64,000 nt of DNA from Durusdinium trenchii (taxonomy: Eukaryota > Sar > Dinophyceae > Suessiales > Symbiodiniaceae): positions 2,452,956 through 2,516,955 of the forward strand of contig CAXAMN010021362.1 of NCBI GenBank assembly GCA_963970005.1, read 5' to 3'. The notes beneath the pieces are model-generated. The model had not been told where the DNA came from. It saw nothing but the letters and a program-made list of their open reading frames with translations, and did no database searches. Below, piece by piece: positions 45,854 through 53,454 of this stretch; position 1 is the stretch's first letter; each line of letters opens with the position of its first letter. Position numbers and translations under genes: made by a program.

Positions 45854-47448
45854 TCACATGGCCGAAGCAGCCATCTTAGCCACCATGCTGCGGACATGCC
45901 GGGTCCGTGCAACACTGGCGGCACATGTGGCTAGTGCATCCACATCCAGGTTGGTTGCGTTGGCAATGGGCAAGTCGATCACCTTGGGAGGGCGATTGCC
46001 AGCGGCCGCCCTGTGCTGCATGGCTCTCTGAGCTTTCTTTTGGGCCCATCCAGAGTGCGTGCTGCGATTGCTGCCCCATGGGTGTTGCGTGGGCGTTGAC
46101 GACGCAGACCAGACGGCTTGCCTCACAACTGTTTGCATGTCACTCCTGAGTTGGTGGACCGCGGAGACGACGTCGGCATGACTTGCAGGACGCTCCCTCA
46201 AAGAAACGCCCAGCTTTCTGGTTGGACGCGGGCTGCCCACAGATGGGCTTGGCTCCCGTGAGCTTTTCGTCTCTCTTTTTTTCTTGTCTGCGCTTTGGGG
46301 ATACCCAGTGGTTGCTTGCCTTTTTTTAATGTCTTTGGCACTGCCCGCATGGGGTGCATCATCATCGGAGGAATATATGCACTCAGAGTAGTACTCGTAG
46401 TCATCATCTTTTGCAGCAATGAAGACCCTCCTTTGCTTCATTTTCTCTGCTGCACGGTCCTCCTCGTCATTGTCATCCAGCGGTTTCTCAATGTGATCAG
46501 GTCTTTCTGTCAAGATCAAGCCGGACGATGGTGGATTGGAGGAACCTGCCGCAGCCGCAGCAGCTGCAGTCTCAGCCACGGCACCCTGAGGCTGGTCAGG
46601 CACCGCCTCTTTTTCTGTGGCCGAAGCAGCCACAAACTCAGTGGCCGAAGCAGCCACAGACTCAGTGGCCGAAGCAGCCACAAAAGCCTCAGTGGCCGCA
46701 GCTGCTGGAAGAGCTGCCATGTCGTCATCAAAATCAACATCGTGGACAGATTCGTCCTGGGCAGCAGCCACGGTCACTTCGTCGTCGTCCTTGCCGCCTG
46801 CTTGGACGACTGTGGTCCCGACCTCTTTTGGCTCCAAAAGCGCCAAAGCCCGTTGCACCAACTCTGGCTTGTGCGGACCATTGGGAGGCCCTTCGGCAAA
46901 AATTTGTTGGACTTGGGGCGGGCACTGCAGCCGCAGATGTTGGACCAACTCCTCAAAAGTGCCAAGGATGGTCATCTTTCCGCCCACCCATGAATCCAAA
47001 GAGCTCTGACCTGGTGGCAGTTTCTTTTTGTCTGCATGAAACCAAATAGCATCAATCAACGTGTCCTGGCCTCCACAGGCCATCATTTTTAACGCCAGCC
47101 ATTGGTCGTCGATGACGCAAGTCATTCCTTCAGTGAAATACTTCTTGTCGTCCATGTGCTTGACCAAATTCACTTGGCCTTGTGGCATTCCCAGGGACAC
47201 GCAAAAACGGTGCACCCAGTGGGGGCACTTGTCTGGCTGGTTTACGACACCACCTTCGGCCACCTGCCTGTGCGGTGCTTCAACATGTGGATGAACATGT
47301 ATGCACCAGGCATGGCTGCCCGGTAGATAGTCTGTCCGTCCTGGTACTCCACCTGTTTGTCGCTCAGCACCCCACCAACGTCGATCGCAACCTGCTCTGC
47401 TGCCCGAGCTGGATACTTCTTGACGTAACGTCGCATTTCCAGCGCCAT
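45854..47448 (-). CDS. transposon gene 4, unknown function, probably frameshifted
   Basis: The start at 47,448 is preferred: the frame there begins MALEMRRYVKKYPARAAEQV and two exact punctuation motifs sit immediately upstream. This frame stops at 47,242-47,244, while the frame that carries on to 45,854 (NQPDKCPHWVHRFCVSLGMP...) is open through the same place. A one-base indel or shift around 47,245-47,300 is therefore likely. The alternative start at 47,593 would translate a GAC repeat as poly-Val and is less credible. The downstream product (about 460 residues) has a globular N-part, an Ala-rich linker with three 8-residue repeats (VAASATES type), an acidic stretch (DDDYEYYSECIYSSDDD) and a Ser/Arg/Lys-rich C-part. 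It ends KMAASAM over another motif copy. No family is recognised. Confidence 0.6.
45860..45872 (+). repeat. punctuation motif at the stop of gene 4
   Basis: Exact GGCCGAAGCAGCC. It forms the last codons of the gene (MAASAM) directly before the TGA at 45,854-45,856. Confidence 0.9.
46619..46679 (+). repeat. punctuation motif x3 at 24-bp period inside gene 4
   Basis: Exact GGCCGAAGCAGCC at 46,619, 46,643 and 46,667, each followed by a variable 11-base spacer (ACAAACTCAGT type). A degraded fourth copy lies at 46,694. Translated in phase as three VAASATE-like repeats. Confidence 0.95.
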
Positions 47449-47450
47449 GT

Positions 47451-47479
47451 GGCCGAAGCAGCCACTGGCCGAAGCAGCC
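47451..47479 (+). repeat. punctuation motif x2 just before the start of gene 4
   Basis: Exact GGCCGAAGCAGCC at 47,451-47,463 and 47,467-47,479, 2 to 31 bases upstream of the preferred ATG at 47,448 (minus strand). This supports that start. Confidence 0.9.
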
Positions 47480-47527
47480 AGAGGTGGTGGCGAAGTCTTG
47501 GGCCGCCGAATGGCTACGGCGACAAAT

Positions 47528-47562
47528 GACGACGACGACGACGACCACGACGACGACGACGC
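47528..47562. repeat. (GAC)n microsatellite
   Basis: A run of GAC triplets with one CAC. It lies upstream of gene 4 and makes the minus-strand frame appear to encode poly-Val. Confidence 0.9.
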
Positions 47563-47576
47563 TTGACAAATCTGGT

Positions 47577-47834
47577 TTGGAAGGAGATGTCAAATCGCCA
47601 TCCCCTTCCGAGGTTCAAGGACGACCCCGAGCTTCCTAAGGAGATGACAATGACATGACAACTGCTTCTAGAATAGAAGCGCTTAGTGGTATTCCCGTTT
47701 CGCCCCCTTGTCGTCATCTCCTTACAAGGTTCAAGGACGACCCCGAGCTTTGGAAGGAGATGACAATTCGCCCTTACCTTACAATGGTTTGACTATAATT
47801 TATAAATCTTAGGAAGTTCAAGGACGTCCCCGAG
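47577..47834. repeat. intergenic repeat block with an internal copy of the transposon end
   Basis: AGGTTCAAGGACGACCCCGAG plus CTT is present exactly at 47,611-47,634 and 47,727-47,750, and a third, shortened copy (GTTCAAGGACGTCCCCGAG) is at 47,816-47,834. AAGGAGATGACAAT-like phrases recur beside them. Between the first two copies, CTTAGTGGTATTC (47,682-47,694) repeats 13 bases of the terminal inverted repeat, next to a small hairpin GCTTCTA GAA TAGAAGC (47,664-47,680). No gene is seen between 47,600 and 47,980. Confidence 0.8.
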
Positions 47835-47920
47835 ATAGTGGGCAGAAACTAGGTTTAAAAGCGGCATTGCACTCCTGCGCCCTTTTTTTCCCTTTCAATC
47901 ATTCATAAGTCGGTCGTCGT

Positions 47921-47982
47921 GGCCGAAGCAGCCACTTTCCTCCATGGCCGAAACAGCCAATTCCTCCATGGCCGAAGCAGCC
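47921..47982 (+). repeat. punctuation motif, two exact and one variant, after the stop of gene 3
   Basis: Exact copies at 47,921-47,933 and 47,970-47,982, with the variant GGCCGAAACAGCC at 47,946-47,958. The nearest lies 6 bases beyond the stop of gene 3 (minus strand). Confidence 0.9.
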
Positions 47983-47987
47983 AAACT

Positions 47988-48698
47988 TCACTCAACATTT
48001 CCTTCTTTCAATTCGAATTCCCACCAGGATCCACCAAAGTTTCCGATCCGCAAGTCATCATCCAGCTCCGAGTGCTGCACGGCCTTATTGAATGCTTCCC
48101 AGAGGTTCTCCCGAAACGTCGACCACCTGAAGTTCTTGTAATCCAGCGTCATAGCATCCAGATAGCTGATGAAAAGGGTGGCCATATAAAAGTCCCACTT
48201 CGTGAAACGAGTCAATGGTACTTTGATCCCCTCAGTCGTATCTGGCAGCCCTCCGACAATCCTGCATTCAGGATAAGTACTGGGGTCTCCATAGCGCAAG
48301 GTGGTCATGACATCGATCGCAATCTCGATTTGCCACCCAAAATCTGCTCTGAAAGGTCCCAGATGGCAATAGCACCAGAACAGAGCATTGCGAGTGCATT
48401 CAAAAACATCTTCCATCTTTTGCAGCCCAAAGACATTGACCGGTCGCTCTTTGAGAAAGAGCTGTATCACACATACAAAATGACAAAAGTTGGCCTCGTC
48501 AGCGCCTGCTTCCGAACGCAGCGGCATGAGCACCAATGGACCAGAAGAGCGCGACCAAGCACGAAGCACGGGGCCAAGAAAACTTGAACCAAAAAAACGA
48601 GCCTTTTTCTTGCACACGCAAGTCATGCGGTTACAAATTGAACATCCTGGCATTGCTGTGGTTGCAGTCAAAAACATAAAACAGCTTTTGCAGCCCAT
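47988..48698 (-). CDS. transposon gene 3, 236-residue protein of unknown function
   Basis: Begins MGCKSCFMFLTATTAMPGCS. The first 32 residues contain several Cys (CKSC, CSIC, TCVC) that could bind metal. An ATG further in is possible, because this N-terminus could also be non-coding. The remainder looks globular and well conserved in composition (RADFGWQIEIAIDVMTTLRY, TKWDFYMATLFISYLDAMTL, LRIGNFGGSWWEFELKEGN). It lies 130 bases downstream of the methyltransferase gene on the same strand, and punctuation motifs follow its stop. I recognise no family. Confidence 0.65.
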   Translation of the reverse strand: MGCKSCFMFLTATTAMPGCSICNRMTCVCKKKARFFGSSFLGPVLRAWSRSSGPLVLMPLRSEAGADEANFCHFVCVIQLFLKERPVNVFGLQKMEDVFECTRNALFWCYCHLGPFRADFGWQIEIAIDVMTTLRYGDPSTYPECRIVGGLPDTTEGIKVPLTRFTKWDFYMATLFISYLDAMTLDYKNFRWSTFRENLWEAFNKAVQHSELDDDLRIGNFGGSWWEFELKEGNVE

Positions 48699-48810
48699 GG
48701 CGGTTATTTTTCATCCCAAGCGCGGAATCTGAACTTGACCACCCCCAGCCAAGTCGTCCGTGTCAAGCATGCGACCAACCCTTCACAGTGGCCGAAAAAG
48801 GCAAATACTT

Positions 48811-48823
48811 GGCCGAAGCAGCC
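48811..48823 (+). repeat. punctuation motif after the stop of the methyltransferase
   Basis: Exact GGCCGAAGCAGCC, 6 bases beyond the stop codon (minus strand). A broken copy (GGCCGAAAAAGGC) lies at 48,790-48,802. Confidence 0.9.
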
Positions 48824-48829
48824 AGACAG

Positions 48830-49855
48830 TCAGATTGGGAACTCCGCCGCCCTTGAAATCAAACCAGCTGCATACAATGCGCCCTGAAGCACGCAGCCAA
48901 CCAAAGGAACCGGCACACAGTTGCCCAGCATTCCTTGCAACTGGGCCTTGCTGACATGCTCTTGCCAACCTTGCAACTCGTCAGATTTGAACCCAGAGAC
49001 CTTGAGGATCTCATTTGTCGACATTTTTCTACCACGAGTACTGATCCAGAAGCCACCAGTCTTAGCTCGAGATTGGCACAATGTGCGGCTGACATCCACC
49101 CCAAATGTGGAGTATGCCTTGGTGCAGCCGATGTCAATAGCTACAGGAACCCGGCGTGGGTCTATGCCTCGCTTATGCACCTTTTTGAACGCATCCACAG
49201 TCAAAGCCTTAGCTCTTGCATTTTTTGGCAGGCGACCAGCCATATCAGTAGGTCCGGGTGCGTCCAAAACATCTGACAAAGAGCGTTTTCCTTTTTTCTT
49301 TGGCCACTTGAAAGGTCTTCTATATGAATCCTTCCTGATTGCCACAACAAACAGTCGTGCTCTCTGCTGAGGCACTTGATAATCAGCAGCGTTCAAAACT
49401 CCGACAAACACCTTGTAGTCCAGTTTCTCCAACGCAGCTTTGATGCCCCGAAGAACTGGGCGGTTTGTCTTGGAGCATAGGCCCTTGACATTTTCCAGAA
49501 CAAATAGACGTGGTCTTTGTCTTTTAGCATACTGCACAGGAACTTTCAAAAGTTGACCTCTAGGGTCTCGCAGTCCCAGCCGCTTGCCCTGCGACGACCA
49601 AGGTTGGCAGGGGGGTGTAGCCACGTAACAGTCCACGGCTACCTCTTCTTCTGGTGACCGTGTGGCAGCGTCATTGAACAAAAATTGTGGGGAATGAAAA
49701 TGGCGCAGCATCTTTTTGCACCCAGCGTCGCAGTCGCTGCTAAAGGCATGTTGCAAAGGCAATCCCAGCCTCTTGAGCGCTATAATGGCAGTATCCAACC
49801 CGCTGAAGTCAGTCCCCACCCGAATAACACGAGGAGTGCGAAGTAGCAGCGCCAT
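48830..49855 (-). CDS. C5 cytosine DNA methyltransferase
   Basis: 341 residues, the length of a bare catalytic domain, with the conserved motifs in order: I (RVGTDFSGLDTAI, 12-24), IV with the catalytic Cys83 (ATPPCQPWSSQGKRLG), VI (FVLENVKGL, Glu121), VIII (VPQQRARLFVVAIR, 161-174) and X (MLGNCVPVPLVG, 299-310). The variable stretch at about 175-290 is the expected target-recognition region. Such enzymes transfer a methyl group from S-adenosylmethionine to carbon 5 of cytosine. There is no RFTS, BAH, CXXC or chromo domain, so it resembles bacterial or stand-alone types more than maintenance Dnmt1. No frameshift is seen and it may be active. A punctuation motif lies 36 bases upstream of the ATG and another just after the stop. 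Confidence 0.93.
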   Translation of the reverse strand: MALLLRTPRVIRVGTDFSGLDTAIIALKRLGLPLQHAFSSDCDAGCKKMLRHFHSPQFLFNDAATRSPEEEVAVDCYVATPPCQPWSSQGKRLGLRDPRGQLLKVPVQYAKRQRPRLFVLENVKGLCSKTNRPVLRGIKAALEKLDYKVFVGVLNAADYQVPQQRARLFVVAIRKDSYRRPFKWPKKKGKRSLSDVLDAPGPTDMAGRLPKNARAKALTVDAFKKVHKRGIDPRRVPVAIDIGCTKAYSTFGVDVSRTLCQSRAKTGGFWISTRGRKMSTNEILKVSGFKSDELQGWQEHVSKAQLQGMLGNCVPVPLVGCVLQGALYAAGLISRAAEFPI

Positions 49856-49890
49856 TGTTCACTCACAGCCGAACCAGCCGCAAGTTTGAA

Positions 49891-49903
49891 GGCCGAAGCA
49901 GCC
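49891..49903 (+). repeat. punctuation motif upstream of the methyltransferase
   Basis: Exact GGCCGAAGCAGCC, 36 bases before the ATG at 49,855. A weaker relative (AGCCGAACCAGCC) lies at 49,867-49,879, 12 bases before the ATG. Confidence 0.9.
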
Positions 49904-50184
49904 TCAGGAAACGTGTGAGTCAATGAATGCTGGCCGAGCCGAAATCTTACACAAATTATAGAATGAACAGACCTAGATATACTCCAACATGCAAATACCA
50001 GAAACCGGCTCAGCTGCGCATTTTTTCCACTTCCGAGACCGCCCATGTCCCCTTAAGAGCAGTCATTTGAAAAGCCCTGAACAAGACGCCAGCGCGTCAG
50101 CGCGCCGAATGCGATGCAAAAAGCTCTCAGTTGTGTGCATGTTATTGTCGCCCTCGCTCACAGCATTCCTCTCATCCTCGTGAA
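49904..50184. other. non-coding spacer between transposase and methyltransferase genes
   Basis: About 280 bases with no convincing gene on either strand. Probable 3' and 5' untranslated sequence of the two neighbours. Confidence 0.5.
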
Positions 50185-53046
50185 TCACTGCGAACGCTTT
50201 GTATTTAGGATATGATCTCTGCTTGGTTTGCAACTGCTGGACTGTGCAAGCTTGCATCTTGTGAATCTTCCAGCCATGTCCCGGAGGAAGCGCTTTTCGA
50301 AAGTCAGTCCAAAATGTGTTGTTTTTTCTGCGCAAATTCGACTGACCAGGATAACTTTTCGCACCTTTGCAGTGCGATGGAATTTCAAAGCACAACCGGT
50401 TCTGGACGTGAAGAAGACCGGAGAAGCCTCCACCAGCCCTCGCAAGCCGGCCATCATTTGTAACAAGCATGGCAGGCCTTCACCTGGTTTGTCGCAAACA
50501 AATACATGCGCTTCAGACGCTTGCGTTGTCACCTGAAGCCCGTGGTTGGCTAGACCTGCGGTCAAGTCCATTGTGGCCGAAACAGCCAAAAAAGCTTTGC
50601 GGCCCGACAAGTCAGCGAGCAAGGCATCCCTTGGATTGTGAGTTGCAAGCTTTTGAACTCTGCTTGCTTGGGCCCGTCTTTTTAACTGATTGTTTACAAA
50701 TTTGGCCTCCGCATCCTTGGCATTCTGTTGATCTTCGACACTAGCCTCTGGCAAAGATTTCTCGAACGTTGCTTGAATTCGTTTGCTCTGCTGCTTTTTC
50801 ACTTGAAAAGCCATCTCCTTCTCATGGCCATCGGTGAAGAATTCAGAGTCAACTTGCTCCACGGTGCCTGAGTAACTGGCCGCGGCCGCAGCAGCCGCAG
50901 ACCGACGTCGAGTCAGAAACTGCCGCTCACTCAAACCGGCTTGCGACGCAATTCTTTTGATCCCCTTGTCCCTTCGAGGTTTGGAATGTTCGCGCGGGAA
51001 GCCATACTGGGAGGCCCACGCAACCCTGGCAAGTTTGCAAATTTCAACTTTGTCGGCTTTGCTTTGCGTTGGCAGACCAAATATGAGTCTGAGAACCAAT
51101 TCTTCGTTTCCAGGCAAAGAAGATCTTCGTTGCATGGTGTAACGGTTTTGCCCCAAACTAAAACTCTGTTCAATTCCCGAGGTGCTTGCTGTGCAGCAAA
51201 AATAGTTCTGCAACGCCACCATCAAAACGTCGCATGGGTGGCTTCTGCATGTCCCATATCTCTGCATCGCTGTCCTCCAAGCGTCTTTGTTTGCGTCCCG
51301 AACCATGTCATTGGCATTGTTCAATGACCCAACCTGCTCTTTGTATTCCATTTGTGCCCGGGGATACAGGTCTGCCCATTGCGACTGCAGCTGGAGCAAA
51401 TCCAATTTGTATGTACGCGCTAAAACTTTCATGTGCGAATCGACTGCCGTGGGTCCTACCCCCTTCAGATTGAATATTTCAAATGCCTGGCAAATTTCAA
51501 AATTGGGGAACTCTGCTTGGATGGCCGCAGCAGCCAGCTTGACCCACGCTTGCATGCGCCCCATGCATCTGTCCAAAATGGTTCTGTCTACTCCACTACT
51601 GCCCAACGTTTTCAAGGTTTTTCCAACATGAAATAATATGGGAGACTTCAACTGGCTTAGTACCGTTGAGGTAAACCCAAATACAGTTGCGCAGCGACCT
51701 TCCACAAAGAGACTCCGAATCTCTTGCAAATACTGCTTCAATTCACCCGCCAGATTCGCTGGATCAACAAATTCCGTATCGAGAGATCGCGTCAAAGCCA
51801 GACTTGTGTCGGCCGCGTCAGCTAACATTGCTGCCTGCAAAAGATGTTCTTCCGAAACCCACAGCAACCACTGCTTGGCTTTTTTGGCTGAACTATCAGA
51901 TCTGGCATTCATGACGTGGAGAGCCGTCTTGACAACCGCGTGGAAAAACAGGCAAGTGCGTCCAAGTGGTTTCGCGTGGGATTCAAATCTGTGGCCCGCA
52001 GCTCGAAAAGATGCTATGGCCGTCCGAAGGTGAGACTCACTGGTTTGACAGTGTTCCGCAAAAAGGCGTTTGAGTTCCATGGAGTCATTGATCAGTCGAG
52101 CCATTGACCCTGGTCCTCTACACATGTAATTCATCACTTCTTTCAACTTTTCATCTGCGTTCCAGGGCCGACTCGTCAACCTCCTGCTGGCGTGTGCCCG
52201 GTCTCTAAAGACATGCTGCAAATTTGGGAGCATAGGCTGGTTGTCTTCCGGAATCAAAGTCAATTGCGCAGACCGTAGAATCTCGCAGCTAGCCATTTCA
52301 TCTGCTGCTGCATCAGCACAAATTGCCACTGTGTGTGAGCGCAGATGTTGAAAAAGCCGTGGCTTGAGATAGCCAGCTTGCCGGCCACCAGGCGCCGCAA
52401 GAAATCTGGAACAGGCGCGCTTCATCACTTCCCACGTGGCCAGGGACAGATTGTCTGCTCCTGTTCCAGTTTGCCTTCCCTGGCCTAAGAAGCCAGACCT
52501 AGTTGACAAATCTGGGGCCACAGCCATGAATCGTATTGCTAAGCGGCCATGCCGCTCATCGCGCATCAAAGAAATGTGAGAAGCTTTTGCAATGAACTTC
52601 TGGTCCAGAGATTTTAATCCCTCTGCCAAACACCATCCCATTTGCACCTCCTTTTTAGACAGCGACCTTTTAGTCGAAAAACATTCCATGAGCTCCTGAA
52701 ATTGGCTCAATGGAGGAGCACAATCCGGGCTCGGGCCGCTGCAGCCTCCTTCCTTCAACCAAACCTTCACAGCTGACCGGTGTGATTTGCATGAATCATG
52801 CTTCTCTAGATTGATTTTCTGCAGTTGGCTTGCCTTTGTGATCGCATAATCTGCAAAAGGGCTGGAAACCTTGGTCGAATGGCACACTTTGCAACCAACA
52901 CCCCAGGGCTGGTGCTTCACATCCAACCATGAGCCCAGCTCAGGCAATTCAACTGAAATCAGGAATATGTCACACCATTTAGGACTCAGGATTTCCCATT
53001 TCGCTTTGGCATCGCTTGAGCATTCCAAAGTGGCCGAAGCAGCCAT
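50185..53046 (-). CDS. probable hAT-like transposase with zinc finger (953 residues)
   Basis: The start at 53,046 is chosen because it begins MAASATLECS directly on a punctuation motif; 13 more codons are open upstream. A zinc-finger-like segment follows (Cys52-x2-Cys55 in GCKVCHS, His83 and His89 in KHDSCKSH), as in BED/TTF-type fingers of hAT transposases. Candidate RNase H-fold acidic residues are Asp153 (ISLMRDERHG), Asp235 (VAICADAAADEM) and Glu616. The last lies in CCTASTSGIEQSFSLGQNRY, which closely resembles the hAT C-terminal dimerisation motif (SSxxSERxFS). The C-terminal 250 residues are helical and basic and are not part of a standard hAT protein. Being the only transposase-like gene between the inverted repeats, it is the natural mobility protein. 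The hAT link rests on motifs read by eye, and the 4-bp duplication does not fit the usual 8 bp. Confidence 0.7.
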   Translation of the reverse strand: MAASATLECSSDAKAKWEILSPKWCDIFLISVELPELGSWLDVKHQPWGVGCKVCHSTKVSSPFADYAITKASQLQKINLEKHDSCKSHRSAVKVWLKEGGCSGPSPDCAPPLSQFQELMECFSTKRSLSKKEVQMGWCLAEGLKSLDQKFIAKASHISLMRDERHGRLAIRFMAVAPDLSTRSGFLGQGRQTGTGADNLSLATWEVMKRACSRFLAAPGGRQAGYLKPRLFQHLRSHTVAICADAAADEMASCEILRSAQLTLIPEDNQPMLPNLQHVFRDRAHASRRLTSRPWNADEKLKEVMNYMCRGPGSMARLINDSMELKRLFAEHCQTSESHLRTAIASFRAAGHRFESHAKPLGRTCLFFHAVVKTALHVMNARSDSSAKKAKQWLLWVSEEHLLQAAMLADAADTSLALTRSLDTEFVDPANLAGELKQYLQEIRSLFVEGRCATVFGFTSTVLSQLKSPILFHVGKTLKTLGSSGVDRTILDRCMGRMQAWVKLAAAAIQAEFPNFEICQAFEIFNLKGVGPTAVDSHMKVLARTYKLDLLQLQSQWADLYPRAQMEYKEQVGSLNNANDMVRDANKDAWRTAMQRYGTCRSHPCDVLMVALQNYFCCTASTSGIEQSFSLGQNRYTMQRRSSLPGNEELVLRLIFGLPTQSKADKVEICKLARVAWASQYGFPREHSKPRRDKGIKRIASQAGLSERQFLTRRRSAAAAAAASYSGTVEQVDSEFFTDGHEKEMAFQVKKQQSKRIQATFEKSLPEASVEDQQNAKDAEAKFVNNQLKRRAQASRVQKLATHNPRDALLADLSGRKAFLAVSATMDLTAGLANHGLQVTTQASEAHVFVCDKPGEGLPCLLQMMAGLRGLVEASPVFFTSRTGCALKFHRTAKVRKVILVSRICAEKTTHFGLTFEKRFLRDMAGRFTRCKLAQSSSCKPSRDHILNTKRSQ
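50575..50587 (+). repeat. variant punctuation motif inside the transposase gene
   Basis: GGCCGAAACAGCC, one change from consensus, read as AVSA. Two further variants (GGCCGCAGCAGCC) in this gene, at 50,884-50,896 and 51,523-51,535, encode Ala-rich runs. Confidence 0.75.
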
Positions 53047-53067
53047 TACTAAATGGCCGAAGCAGCC
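53032..53067 (+). repeat. punctuation motif x2 at the start of the transposase gene
   Basis: Exact GGCCGAAGCAGCC at 53,032-53,044, forming codons 2-5 of the gene (MAASA), and at 53,055-53,067, just upstream of the ATG. Confidence 0.95.
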
Positions 53068-53420
53068 ACAAAGACACGCGCGCAAACTGCTAGCATATCA
53101 ATTGAGCCAAACACGAGATTTACAAATATCCAACCCACTGTTCAAAATAACACTTAATGCTTCTGCACGAGGGAGTCCATCGATTGCCATGAGGCAATGA
53201 CAGGTCAGAACAAACTTGAAGAGAACTTGGATCCCTGAAAAAACAATGCACATGAACAAAAAGAAAATTGGCACGCCGCAACTTAAATTACATCTTAGTT
53301 GCAGACATTCATTGAATGACAGGTTATTATCTCAGCCCCCAGTCTCTGGACAAACGAGAGTTGAAAATAACTAGATAAAGGAAAAATACTAAACAAATAA
53401 TTTCCAAGGCTACTCACAAA
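53068..53420. other. non-coding right flank of the transposon
   Basis: About 350 bases between the transposase start and the right inverted repeat. This is the likely promoter side for the minus-strand cluster. It is AT-rich, and I see no clear promoter element. Confidence 0.5.
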
Positions 53421-53454
53421 AAAAAATACTAGAATACCACTAAGTGATGGCAAG
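53421..53454 (-). repeat. right terminal inverted repeat (34 bp)
   Basis: Exact inverse of 41,919-41,952; ends ...CCACTAAGTGATGGCAAG, followed by ATGA. Confidence 0.95.

Larger units (their letters stand above)
41919..53454 (-). mobile_element. 11.5-kb DNA transposon carrying a DNA methyltransferase
   Basis: Two perfect 34-bp inverted repeats (CTTGCCATCACTTAGTGG then TATTCTAGTATTTTTT) bound the element at 41,919-41,952 and 53,421-53,454. The bases ATGA lie immediately outside both ends (41,915-41,918 and 53,455-53,458), a likely target duplication. Without the element and one ATGA, the LINE frame to the left continues in phase on the right. An alternative reading, a 2-bp AT duplication with ends starting CACTTAGTGG, also keeps phase but would need a 14-bp palindromic target. 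Five genes lie head to tail on the minus strand. Near-identical ends suggest recent insertion. The superfamily is not settled. Confidence 0.9.

Noticed and set aside
46295-47049. Plus-strand frames over gene 4 with WPKQPQ or AEAATNSVAEAATD repeats
   Set aside because: They are the opposite-strand reading of the 24-bp motif repeat inside a minus-strand gene.
45854-47593. Start of transposon gene 4 at 47,593 with a poly-Val N-terminus
   Set aside because: The Val run is a translated GAC microsatellite. A better start lies at 47,448 behind two punctuation motifs.
41919-53454. Reading the element as a CACTA-type transposon because the ends contain CACTTAGTGG and the motif looks like a subterminal repeat
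   Set aside because: The inverted repeat extends eight bases further outward, the motif is spread through the whole element rather than being subterminal, and the transposase-like protein shows a hAT-like motif. Kept only as an alternative for the duplication length.
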